Shown piece by piece: positions 6,551 through 14,086 of a DNA stretch of 33,192 nucleotides (position 1 is the first letter of the stretch; the number at the start of each line of letters is the position of its first letter). The DNA lies in contig NZ_FNNZ01000034.1 in NCBI RefSeq assembly GCF_900106925.1, forward strand, positions 1 through 33,192. The letters run 5' to 3'. Made by a program: the position numbers and the translations under genes. This stretch comes from Thiocapsa roseopersicina (lineage in GTDB: Bacteria; Pseudomonadota; Gammaproteobacteria; Chromatiales; Chromatiaceae). The notes beneath the pieces were generated by a model. That model was not told the origin of the DNA. It made no database searches and saw only the letters and a program-made list of their open reading frames with translations.

Positions 6551-7398
6551 TGGAAGTCGGCGCTCCGATGGATGTCCACGACGATGGCGGTGGGCTCGGC
6601 CGGACAGACCATCTCGCAAACCCCGCACCCGACGCATCCGTCTTCGATCACCGGGATCGTGCCGCGGCCGTTCGGCATCGGCTGCATCCGGATGGCATGC
6701 AAGGGCGGGCACTGATTGGGATCGCCCGAGGGTGGCGTGCCGGCCTCGCATTGGGCGATGCGGATCTCGATCGGGCAGAGTCGGACACACAGATCGCACA
6801 GGGGCAGGTCGAACGGATGCTCGGCCAGCGGGATCGGATTCCAGCGGTCGACGGACTCGAAGCGCAGCAATGCGGGGTGATCCTCGCCGCGCGCCGCGCC
6901 TTTGAAGGGCTGACCGCGCACGGCGAGACAGCGGCCGGGCCGGGCGAGTCGCGCAAATCCCATCCGCGTCTCGGCCGGATAGTCGATGTCGTGGGTCAGC
7001 GCACCGGTCGGACAGGCCAGCACGCATTGCAGCCCGTCGCAGGAGAAGTCGCAGGCCTGGTCGCGGGCCTCGATGTAGGGCACACCGATCCCGACACCGT
7101 CGTTGATGTCGGCCAGCTTGATCGCTTCGACCGGACAGACCTGCACGCACTGGCCGCACTTGATGCAGGCCGAGAGAAATTCCTGCTCGTCGAGCCGATC
7201 CTTGAGTGCGCCCGGCGGACGCAGACGCGCGTTGGCCTGTCCGACCAGCGGGATGAGCCCGACGAGCGAGGCCCCGACCATCCCGACGAGGAGGGCGGTG
7301 CTGCGCAGAAACTCACGTCGTCCCTGCTCGCGCAGCTTCTTGGTCTTGCGCTTCGGTTTCTGCTTCGTCTTCGGTTGGGTCGTCGGTTTCTCTTTCAT
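6547..7398 (-). CDS. nosG: NosG, NapG-like ferredoxin with Tat signal
   Basis: This 283-residue NapG-like protein has a lysine-rich n-region followed by a twin-arginine motif (GRREFLRST) and a hydrophobic core ending GQANA, so it is exported folded by Tat. Four ferredoxin-type cysteine groups follow: CIKCGQCVQVCP, CDFSCDGLQCVLACP, CDLCVRLCP and CVGCGVCEMVCP. These would bind four 4Fe-4S clusters that carry electrons from NosH to c-type cytochromes. ATG 7398 is chosen because GAGGTGAA lies 6-8 nt before it; an in-frame TTG at 7416 would be inside that site. It follows nosD by 14 bp. Confidence 0.9.
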   Translation of the reverse strand: MKEKPTTQPKTKQKPKRKTKKLREQGRREFLRSTALLVGMVGASLVGLIPLVGQANARLRPPGALKDRLDEQEFLSACIKCGQCVQVCPVEAIKLADINDGVGIGVPYIEARDQACDFSCDGLQCVLACPTGALTHDIDYPAETRMGFARLARPGRCLAVRGQPFKGAARGEDHPALLRFESVDRWNPIPLAEHPFDLPLCDLCVRLCPIEIRIAQCEAGTPPSGDPNQCPPLHAIRMQPMPNGRGTIPVIEDGCVGCGVCEMVCPAEPTAIVVDIHRSADFQ

Positions 7399-7412
7399 GT
7401 TCGCTTCACCTC

Positions 7413-8915
7413 TCAATCCCTCCCGAGCGAGCGGCGCAACGCCTCGTAGGCGTCATAGCCGCCCGGTGCAGCATCCGGGGCAGGCGCCTCGGGCTCCGCG
7501 TCCGGATCCAGCTCCCAATCCGCATCGCCCGCCAATCCGGCTTGCGGTACGGCGAGCACGACCTCGGTATCGGCGTCCCAGAGCGGATGCTCGTCGCGCA
7601 CCAGAAGATCCGGAGTCGTAAAGGGGGCGAGGCGCTCGAGGAAATCGATGACCTCGAGCATCGGGGACCCCTTGAAGAACTGCGCCGGAGGCACGTCCAT
7701 CCAGAGCCGATCGGCGAAGGCTTGAATGGCATGCGGCGAGTCGCCGACGCCGTCGTCGTTGCGGTCGAATCCCTCGTAGTCGTCCCAGTAGTTGCCGTCC
7801 CAGGTGTTGCGGTTGGCGGTCTTGCCGCCCTCCACTACGACCTGAGTCGTGTTGCCCTTGAAGCGATTTCCGGTCAGGACGTTGCCCTGCCAGTCATTGA
7901 TGAAACGGATCCCGATACCGTTGTAGGCGATCAGGTTGTCGCGAAAATGGTTGATGCTGCCGGGCTGGTAGGGCGAGACGTCCAGATACAGGCCCTCGGC
8001 GCAATAGAGGATGCGGTTGCCCTCGATGACCACGTCCGAGGTCTCCTTGAAACCGATCCCGATGCCGGTCGTGCCGGTGGCATTGGCGATCAGGTTGTTG
8101 CGCACAACGATGCCATCGCTGTACATCAGGAAGACCCCGACCGTGTTGTTCTCGTAATGGTTGCCCTCGACCCGGTTGGTCTGGGAGTACATGAAATGGA
8201 GCGAATAGCGCCCGCCGCGCGCGTCGTTGCGTGCAATCAGGTTGTCGCGCGAGTACCAGACCACGGTGTCGCGGGCATCGCGGATGACGTTGTCGGTCAC
8301 CTGGTTGTTGAAGCTGTACCAAAGCCGGATCGCATCGCCCCGCACACCTAGATCGACCGGCTTGGACGAGATGTGGTTCCGCCGCACGATGTTGTTCTCG
8401 GACTGTTGCAGATCGACGCCGAACAGGGCGTTGTCGATGCGGTTGTCACTGATCACGTTGAACTTGCCCCGGACCTGCACGCCCGAATCCAGATCGTTGT
8501 GCGAGCTGCCCGAGTTGGTGAGATGCAGGTTCCGAAGCGTCGCCCCGTCGGTCTCGAGCAGGACCACGGTGCCTTTGCCGCCGCCGTCGATCGTCACCTG
8601 ATCGCGACCGTCGATGGTCAGGGGCTTGTCCACGCGCACGGGTCCGGCGTAGATGCCGGGCTCCGGCGTCAGCACCGAGCCCGCTTCGGCGGCGTCGACC
8701 AGAGGCTGCAGCGGCGGGTAGGCGGCCCCGGCCCATACAGGGATCAGGAGCAAGGCAGCCCCTGCCAACCAGGGCCGAAATCGTAGGATGGGTAGAGCGC
8801 AGCGAAACCCATCCTCCAAACTGCCGCGATGCCGGGTTCCTGTCCGATGCCCTTGGCGTGGGATGGATGGGTTTCGCTGTCGCTCTACCCATCCTACGGT
8901 TGAGCTTGGGCTCAT
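7413..8915 (-). CDS. nosD: NosD, periplasmic beta-helix maturation protein with a repeat-derived N-terminal insert
   Basis: This 500-residue NosD consists of right-handed beta-helix (CASH) repeats (NVISDNRIDNALFGVDLQQS, NNIVRRNHISS, NRVEGNHYENNTVGVFLMYS) and a NosD-typical C-terminal segment. NosD works with NosFY in delivering the sulfur/copper needed for CuZ. ATG 8915 overlaps the stop of the upstream membrane gene as ATGA, like other junctions here, so it is the likely original start. Between MSPSSTVG and the hydrophobic signal core WLAGAALLLIPVWAGAA, about 38 residues (GWVERQRNPSIP to ALPIL) are encoded by a palindromic repeat element. The signal peptide's n-region is therefore unusually long, about 49 residues. 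A TTG inside the repeat could serve as a later start but has no ribosome-binding site. Confidence 0.88.
   Translation of the reverse strand: MSPSSTVGWVERQRNPSIPRQGHRTGTRHRGSLEDGFRCALPILRFRPWLAGAALLLIPVWAGAAYPPLQPLVDAAEAGSVLTPEPGIYAGPVRVDKPLTIDGRDQVTIDGGGKGTVVLLETDGATLRNLHLTNSGSSHNDLDSGVQVRGKFNVISDNRIDNALFGVDLQQSENNIVRRNHISSKPVDLGVRGDAIRLWYSFNNQVTDNVIRDARDTVVWYSRDNLIARNDARGGRYSLHFMYSQTNRVEGNHYENNTVGVFLMYSDGIVVRNNLIANATGTTGIGIGFKETSDVVIEGNRILYCAEGLYLDVSPYQPGSINHFRDNLIAYNGIGIRFINDWQGNVLTGNRFKGNTTQVVVEGGKTANRNTWDGNYWDDYEGFDRNDDGVGDSPHAIQAFADRLWMDVPPAQFFKGSPMLEVIDFLERLAPFTTPDLLVRDEHPLWDADTEVVLAVPQAGLAGDADWELDPDAEPEAPAPDAAPGGYDAYEALRRSLGRD
8783..8897. repeat. Palindromic repeat element inside the 5' end of nosD
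   Basis: The arms 8783-8814 and 8865-8897 are inverted copies of about 32 bp. They start GTAGGATGGGTAGAGCGCAG and end AGCGAAACCCATCC; the right arm has one extra base. A 50-bp centre separates them. The arms match, from memory, a dispersed non-coding repeat (REP/MITE-like) common between genes of proteobacteria. No transposase is encoded. Here it is read through in frame as part of nosD. Confidence 0.8.
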
Positions 8916-10129
8916 GCCGACGACTTGATCTGCTTGCGTCGCAGCAGGGTCGCGGCCGCCAGCACGACCGAGAGCAGCAGCATCAGGCCGAAGCCCCAGT
9001 AGGGATAGGAATGGGTCCCGAACTGGGCGACCTTGCCGTCGCCGAAGACGGTCGGCATGAAGGGCTTCACCGTGAAGGCGCCCATCGCATTCATGTTGTG
9101 GCCGTACCACCAGAGCCAGGCGGAATAGTCCAGGATGAAGATCAGCGGCAGCGCAATCGGTGCGATGATCAAGAGCCAATAGAGCGGACCTTGCGCGCGG
9201 CGCGCACCCCAGAGCAGCAGCAGCATGGCCCCGATGATCCCCCAGAAGACGACATGGGCGGCCGTGCTCATGATGCCCACCATGGGCCGGATCTCTTCGG
9301 GATTGTTGAAATAGCGCCCGAGGCTTTTGCCGTAGTGCCAGGTGAGCAACTGATGGCCGCTGCCGGTCCACTCCAAGCGCTCGCCGGCGGGCTGTTTGGC
9401 CTGATCGCGTTCGAAGGCACCGCGCAGGCTTGCGGCAAGTGCTGCCTTGTCCGGCTCGCCGGCGATGTCGATGTCCGGAACACCCGAGTCGGCCTCCGGT
9501 TCCGCATCCCCCTCCAACGACGCCTTCATCTGGGCGATCAGTGCCTCTGCCGGTGACAGGCCCTTTTCAGCTTCGGGCGTTGCAGTCTCTTGATCGAGTG
9601 CGAACGCCAGTGCGCTCAGATAGCCTTGGCTGTTCAGCTTGAGCCCATCGGCCGTGTAGAAGGTCATCGTCATCCAGCCGACGATCAGCGCAAACCCCGC
9701 GCCCATGACCGCCAATCGGGTCTTGGAACCGGGGATGGCGAATCCGACGATCATGACGCCGAGCATGGACAGCAGAAAGGGCGCGAAGGCCCGCTCGACG
9801 ACGCCGCCGGCCGAGATGGGGTACATGCCGACGTAGTGATTGATGGTGTCCATTTCGTGGACACAATTGAGCGCCTCGTCCTCGGTGATCTCCGACTTCT
9901 CGACCTTTTGGCAGCCGTTGAAGACGCCGTTCATGTGGAAATGGATGCGTACGCCGTCCGGAAAGGACTCGGGCGGATAGTTGGGTGCGGTCAACGAGAC
10001 CCACCAGATGGGAACGAAATAGATGGCGCCGAGCAAGATCAGTCCGATCAGGCTCAGACCGAAGATCAACGGCGTGCGCCGATCCGAAATGGAGACACTC
10101 GATGTATTGCTCATGATGGATACGGCCAT
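8912..10129 (-). CDS. NosB-like integral membrane protein of the nos cluster
   Basis: The protein is about 405 residues, with roughly six predicted transmembrane segments: LIFGLSLIGLILLGAIYFVP, FAPFLLSMLGVMIVGFAIPG, LAVMGAGFALIVGWMTMTFY, AHVVFWGIIGAMLLLLWG, YWLLIIAPIALPLIFILDYS and FGLMLLLSVVLAAATLL. A large acidic periplasmic loop of about 130 residues lies between the third and fourth segments. His residues occur in the first loop (IHFHMNG, INHYVGMYP). No heme or Fe-S motif is visible. Its place beside nosZ/nosD matches NosB, the uncharacterised membrane protein of clade II clusters such as that of Wolinella; assignment is by position and topology only. ATG 10129 and ATG 10114 are both possible starts, neither with a clear ribosome-binding site. 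Confidence 0.7.
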   Translation of the reverse strand: MAVSIMSNTSSVSISDRRTPLIFGLSLIGLILLGAIYFVPIWWVSLTAPNYPPESFPDGVRIHFHMNGVFNGCQKVEKSEITEDEALNCVHEMDTINHYVGMYPISAGGVVERAFAPFLLSMLGVMIVGFAIPGSKTRLAVMGAGFALIVGWMTMTFYTADGLKLNSQGYLSALAFALDQETATPEAEKGLSPAEALIAQMKASLEGDAEPEADSGVPDIDIAGEPDKAALAASLRGAFERDQAKQPAGERLEWTGSGHQLLTWHYGKSLGRYFNNPEEIRPMVGIMSTAAHVVFWGIIGAMLLLLWGARRAQGPLYWLLIIAPIALPLIFILDYSAWLWWYGHNMNAMGAFTVKPFMPTVFGDGKVAQFGTHSYPYWGFGLMLLLSVVLAAATLLRRKQIKSSA

Positions 10130-10208
10130 GCGCGTGTGTTGCGTGGAGGAGTCTTCGGCATCGGTCCGGCCGGCGACAGCTGAAGCGAGGAACGTTGAGC
10201 CGATACGC

Positions 10209-10228
10209 GACACCGCCGCAGCGGTGTC
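10209..10228. other. Perfect 8-bp stem-loop between cytochrome gene and nosB-like gene
   Basis: GACACCGC (10209-10216) pairs exactly with GCGGTGTC (10221-10228) around a CGCA loop. A second self-complementary pair, GGATCC at 10299-10304 and 10311-10316, lies just after the stop of the diheme cytochrome. The 195-bp gap 10130-10324 otherwise holds no gene. Neither hairpin has a T-run, so they are more likely mRNA-stability or processing elements within the nos transcript than terminators. Confidence 0.4.
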
Positions 10229-10324
10229 ACGCGATCGGAATCAGGCTGCGGATCTCGGGATCCGGAATGCGCCGCATCGATGAGGCCGGCCGAACGCTGG
10301 ATCCGAATCGGGATCCTGTCCGGA

Positions 10325-11086
10325 TCACTCGAAGTCCGGGTTCTTCCAATCGACCGAGTCGGCCAACTGCTCCTCGGGTACCGGTTGCCAGGAGGTGTAG
10401 CTGATGACCGCCTGCATATCCTTGTCGGAGAAGTTCTTGATCTGCTCGACCATCTCCGGGTTCGCATTGCGGCGCTTGTGGTCACGGATCCATTCGAACT
10501 GGCGGACCATGTAGGCGTAATGCTGGCCGTTGATGCGCGGATAGAATTTCTCCACGTCGCCCATCCCGACCTCGCCGTGGCATTTCACGCAGTTGTCCTT
10601 GTAGAGCTGCTCGCCCAGCGCATACTCCTCGGTTCCGGGTCCATACGGCCCTTTTCCCCACGCCGGGTTCATCGGCAGGCTTTCGATATAGGCCACCACA
10701 TCGGCCAGAGCCTGTGCATCGCCGATCGACTGCGGGAGCGAGAAGGGATACATGGTCGGGTTGTCGCGGTTCTGGGCGCGGATGTCCGCCATCTGCTTGA
10801 TCAGCACACCGCGGTGCTGGCCTGCGAGTTGCGGGAAGGTCCCATCCTGTGTGCCCCAGCCTTCGGGCAGATGGCACGCAGCGCAGACCTCGTAAACATC
10901 CATGCCGTTCTCGATGTCGGGCTCGAGATGCAAGGCTTCGTCCTGCTCGCCTCCGCCTTTATTCCAATCCACAGGCTCGGCGCGATGGACGCGGTCGGCG
11001 TCGCTCGTCTCCTCTGCCCAGAGTGTTCCGGTTGTTCCGACGGCTGCGGCCAGGATCGCGACTTGAAAAAGATGACGTTGATTCAT
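10325..11086 (-). CDS. Periplasmic diheme cytochrome c of the nos cluster (NosC-like)
   Basis: The 253-residue precursor starts at ATG 11086, seven bases after a GGAG. It has a Sec signal peptide (FQVAILAAAVGTTGTLWA) and two class I heme-binding sites, VCAACHLPEGWG in the first half and NCVKCHGEVGMG in the second. Downstream Met residues (for example MYPFSLP) are candidate axial ligands. The domain duplication and size match cytochrome c4-like diheme proteins. Its place between nosZ and the nosB-like gene makes it a likely electron carrier from NosGH to NosZ, in the role of the NosC cytochromes of clade II clusters. That role is inferred from position. Confidence 0.88.
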   Translation of the reverse strand: MNQRHLFQVAILAAAVGTTGTLWAEETSDADRVHRAEPVDWNKGGGEQDEALHLEPDIENGMDVYEVCAACHLPEGWGTQDGTFPQLAGQHRGVLIKQMADIRAQNRDNPTMYPFSLPQSIGDAQALADVVAYIESLPMNPAWGKGPYGPGTEEYALGEQLYKDNCVKCHGEVGMGDVEKFYPRINGQHYAYMVRQFEWIRDHKRRNANPEMVEQIKNFSDKDMQAVISYTSWQPVPEEQLADSVDWKNPDFE

Positions 11087-11246
11087 GATGTACTCCGAAT
11101 CGAGCTCGAACGACTTCCACTGCGGCGCAAGGTGGCGTGAGTCGTTTCGATGTCTTGTGTGTTGAGATGAAACATGCTCGCACTGCGAGGGGATACGTGC
11201 TCCGTACAAACGATCGGTGATGCGAGTGACGCCGAGCGGCGAGCCT

Positions 11247-11570
11247 TTAGTTCAGCGTGCCCAGCCAGGTCGCGATGGCTCGCATTTCTTCCTCGTTGAC
11301 GAGATGCATGACGCCCTTCATCGCTGCGGTCATGCCGTTGCTGCGGGCGCCGCTTTTGATGTCCACCATTTGATTGTAGGCGTAATCAGGGCTTTGTCCC
11401 GCGAGCTTCGGATAGATGGGCAGAATGGGCGTTTTGGCGTCCTTGCCGTGACAGGCTACACAGGTCTTGGTGACATAGAGCTCGGCGCCGTCCATCGCGA
11501 GAACGGGCAGGGATGCCGTTGTCGCCGCGGCGATCGAGATCGAGATTAGAACGGACTTCAAGGCGTTCAT
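11247..11570 (-). CDS. Periplasmic monoheme cytochrome c of the nos cluster (NosC-like)
   Basis: This 107-residue precursor has a Sec signal peptide (ISIAAATTASLPVLA), one heme site TCVACHGKDAKT and a later Met-rich stretch (NGMTAAMKGVMHLV) that provides the likely axial Met. It is a small class I cytochrome c similar to c5/c553-type carriers. Start ATG 11570 has GGAGAG six bases upstream. It is the first gene after nosZ and probably the direct donor to the CuA centre or a relay to it; this is inferred from position. A 160-bp gap (11087-11246) without a recognisable gene separates it from the diheme cytochrome. Confidence 0.88.
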   Translation of the reverse strand: MNALKSVLISISIAAATTASLPVLAMDGAELYVTKTCVACHGKDAKTPILPIYPKLAGQSPDYAYNQMVDIKSGARSNGMTAAMKGVMHLVNEEEMRAIATWLGTLN

Positions 11571-11614
11571 CGTGGACTCTCCGGCGATTAGCCGATTGCG
11601 GATGTCGAGAGGCT

Positions 11615-11648
11615 GTCATTGACCGGGATCGGGATCCCGGTCAATGAC
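11615..11648 (-). terminator. Perfect 16-bp-arm hairpin directly after nosZ
   Basis: GTCATTGACCGGGATC (11615-11630) and GATCCCGGTCAATGAC (11633-11648) are exact reverse complements separated by GG. The hairpin begins 7 bp after the nosZ stop codon. No T-run follows on the minus strand, so read-through into the cytochrome genes is expected. It may act as a partial terminator or as a 3' stabiliser that raises nosZ mRNA over the downstream genes. Confidence 0.65.
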
Positions 11649-11654
11649 GCTACT

Positions 11655-13967
11655 TCACTTGTTGACCGTTGCGCCCTCCTCGTCCAGGAGGTTCTTCGCC
11701 CGCAGGCCCAGGTCGGCGGCCTTCACCTGGTATTGCCACCACTGATTGGCCCAGAGCATGGCGTTCTGCCAGTCGGCCTTGGCGGCGGCGTCCTCGGACT
11801 TCTTCTTGGACTCCTGAGCGAAGCCGAGCTGGTCGGTGGCGTCCTCGACGAGCGCGACCGCGGTCGGGAAGTCCTGGAAGTTTCGAGCCGTGATATAGGC
11901 GACGACCTGGTCGATGACGGCTTGGGTCTCGAGGTTGGTCTTGACCTGGGTGTCGTAGTCGGCTTGCGAATACAGCGTTCCTTCGACCATCGAGACCTCG
12001 GTCGCCTGGTAGCCCTTCGGACGGACCAGGAGATAACCCTGCATCTCCAGATGCAACGCGGAGCAGAACTCCGTGCAGTAGTAAGGGAAGACGCCTTCCT
12101 CGTCGGCGACGAAGCTGAACGACGCGGTCTTGCCGGGCTCGATCGAGAGGTTCACGTTTTGCCCGTAGAGCGCAAAGCCATGCACCTGATCCTGGGCACG
12201 CTCGAGGTTGGTGAGGTGCAGATGGACCTGGTCGCCGACCTCCGCCTCGATGATCTCGGGGGTGATGTGCGAGCGAATCACAGTACCCATGACGCGCGTC
12301 GTGCATTTGCCGTCGGCATCGCAGGTCCGCTCGGTCGTCTCGCGGCCGGCACGGGTCCGATTCGGGTGCTGTTCATCGGTCCGACTGTTCCAGCCGGATT
12401 TGTAGCGCACGGCGGGTTGCAGCAATTCGGCACGAATGGCGGCGGCATAGTGGGGCTCGCCGAGCGGCAAGGGCATGTCGTAGATGAGCTGCATCTTGTC
12501 GCCGCTGATGTCGATCAGCTGATGGTTTTGCGGATGCAGCGGGCCGACGGGCTGATGACGATCGATCGAGAGCTTGTTTAAGGCAACCAGATACTTGCCC
12601 TGCGGGTTGATCGTATCGCCCTCCATGGTCATGAGATGACCGATGTTGTAATGGATCGACAGCTTGTCGAGGACCTTGCCTTCGCAGTAGTCATACTTCG
12701 CGACCTGCGAGTCCACATACAGCGAGGTATAGGCGACGCAGGGTTTGGAGTCGAACTGCGTGTGCAGCGGGCCCAGCCCCAGATTGACCTGCGTATGGAG
12801 CGCGTCCTGCATCGGGATGATCGGCACGCCGTAGGGATCCTTACCCTCGAAATTGCCTTCCTCGATGGCCTTCATGATCTTCTCGACGCTGTAGACGGAG
12901 ACATGGCTGTCGAGCTTGCCGGCGACGATGATGTATTTGCCGTCCGGCGTGACATCCACGCCGTGCGGACTCTTGGGCTCGGGCACCAGGTAGAGCAGAC
13001 CTTCGGCGATCGCCTGCTCCAGCGGGATGAAGTACATCCCCTTTTCCTTTTTCACCTTGCCGGCCTTGACCAGCTCCTCGGCCTTCTTCCAGTTGGTGAC
13101 ATGCAGATAGTCGGTGTCCTTGGAGGAGCACCCGGCCTCGAATGGCGGACGTCCGCGCTCGATTCCACCGACATAACGCTCGGTACAGAAGGAGTTGGTG
13201 AAGCCCCAACCGTAGCTGTCCTTCTTACCCGCGTCGGAGAGATCTTGACTGTAGGGACCGAGCTCGAGCGTGAAGGAATTTTCCGGATCGATGCGGCCTT
13301 TTTCCTTATTGAAGCTCCAGTAGGTCAGGCCGCCGCGGTATTTGTCGTTGAACTCCTCGAGCGGCACGAAACCGTCCTCGAGCAGCGGGGCCGCGTATTG
13401 CGCCGCCTCCATGACGTATTCGGTGTTGGGCGTAACGAAGGCACCGCCATGGGCGGATTTGAAGAAGGGGTTCACCACGATCTGCTTGGTTTCGAAGTCG
13501 TGCAGATCGATCACCGCGATACGCGGATTGGCCTTGTCGTTGATGAAGACGAATTTGGCATCGTAAGCGCCGTCGGTCTCGGACATCGCCGGGTGATGGG
13601 TGTCGCCGTAGACCAGATCCTTGCCGCGTGTGCGACCTTGCTCGAGCACCGCCTTGGACTCGTCGTCGAAGCCGTAGCCCTGCCAGGGTTCGGGGGTGAA
13701 GACGCCGATATATTTCAGCAACCGCATCGAGGGGATGCCGTAGACGATGACCTGCCCGGACTGTCCGCCGGAGGCGAAGACCACGAACTCGTCGCGCCCG
13801 CCCGTGGGGACATAGGTCTTTGCTGCGGCGAGAAGATCCTTCTCCGTCAGGCCGCGCCGATCCATGACGTCCTTCAGGGTGTCTTCGGACCAGGCGGCGC
13901 CTGCGGCCCCCAATCCGAGGACGACTCCCGTGGCCAGGGTCGTCAAACGTTGCGCTCTTTTATTCAT
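11655..13967 (-). CDS. nosZ: Nitrous oxide reductase, clade II (Sec-exported)
   Basis: This enzyme reduces N2O to N2 in the periplasm. The 770-residue precursor starts at ATG 13967 with GAGGAGG four bases upstream. Its signal peptide lacks a twin arginine (MNKRAQRLTTLATGVVLGLG), which marks the Sec-dependent clade II type. All seven CuZ histidines are identifiable by context: DTHHP (124-125), SAHGG (173), SPHGVD, PLHTQ, IGHLM and EPHYA. The CuA domain has VHGFALYG and the loop YCTEFCSALHLEM with C631, C635, H639 and M642; the Trp of clade I (CSWFC) is replaced by Glu, as usual in clade II. About 125 residues follow the CuA loop, ending in an alanine/lysine-rich helical tail. No fused heme domain is present. 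It heads the nos operon, followed by a strong hairpin and two cytochrome genes. Confidence 0.96.
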   Translation of the reverse strand: MNKRAQRLTTLATGVVLGLGAAGAAWSEDTLKDVMDRRGLTEKDLLAAAKTYVPTGGRDEFVVFASGGQSGQVIVYGIPSMRLLKYIGVFTPEPWQGYGFDDESKAVLEQGRTRGKDLVYGDTHHPAMSETDGAYDAKFVFINDKANPRIAVIDLHDFETKQIVVNPFFKSAHGGAFVTPNTEYVMEAAQYAAPLLEDGFVPLEEFNDKYRGGLTYWSFNKEKGRIDPENSFTLELGPYSQDLSDAGKKDSYGWGFTNSFCTERYVGGIERGRPPFEAGCSSKDTDYLHVTNWKKAEELVKAGKVKKEKGMYFIPLEQAIAEGLLYLVPEPKSPHGVDVTPDGKYIIVAGKLDSHVSVYSVEKIMKAIEEGNFEGKDPYGVPIIPMQDALHTQVNLGLGPLHTQFDSKPCVAYTSLYVDSQVAKYDYCEGKVLDKLSIHYNIGHLMTMEGDTINPQGKYLVALNKLSIDRHQPVGPLHPQNHQLIDISGDKMQLIYDMPLPLGEPHYAAAIRAELLQPAVRYKSGWNSRTDEQHPNRTRAGRETTERTCDADGKCTTRVMGTVIRSHITPEIIEAEVGDQVHLHLTNLERAQDQVHGFALYGQNVNLSIEPGKTASFSFVADEEGVFPYYCTEFCSALHLEMQGYLLVRPKGYQATEVSMVEGTLYSQADYDTQVKTNLETQAVIDQVVAYITARNFQDFPTAVALVEDATDQLGFAQESKKKSEDAAAKADWQNAMLWANQWWQYQVKAADLGLRAKNLLDEEGATVNK

Positions 13968-14050
13968 GTGTCCTCCTCGGGTGTCATTGAACGAGGTCTC
14001 GAGCCGGTCTCTCGATCGGGTCAAGCTAGCAAAAGGCACCGGGGGGGAAC

Positions 14051-14064
14051 TTGATCTATGTTAA
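14051..14064 (-). promoter_or_regulatory. FNR/DNR-type box upstream of nosZ
   Basis: The plus strand reads TTGATCTATGTTAA, which matches TTGAT-N4-RTCAA at 9 of 10 positions. Its centre is about 90 bp before the nosZ ATG. A class II position (-41.5) would place the transcription start near 14016, with a weak -10-like TAGCTT at about 14023-14028 on the minus strand. Oxygen-responsive or NO-responsive Crp/Fnr proteins commonly activate nosZ from such sites. No experiment supports this particular site. Confidence 0.6.
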
Positions 14065-14086
14065 ATCCGCCGAGAGGCGTGTGATA

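Noticed and set aside
12636-14054. Plus-strand open frame (472 codons) antisense to nosZ
   Set aside because: It is a shadow of nosZ third-position GC. It has no family motif and no ribosome-binding site, and nosZ copper ligands are intact on the other strand.
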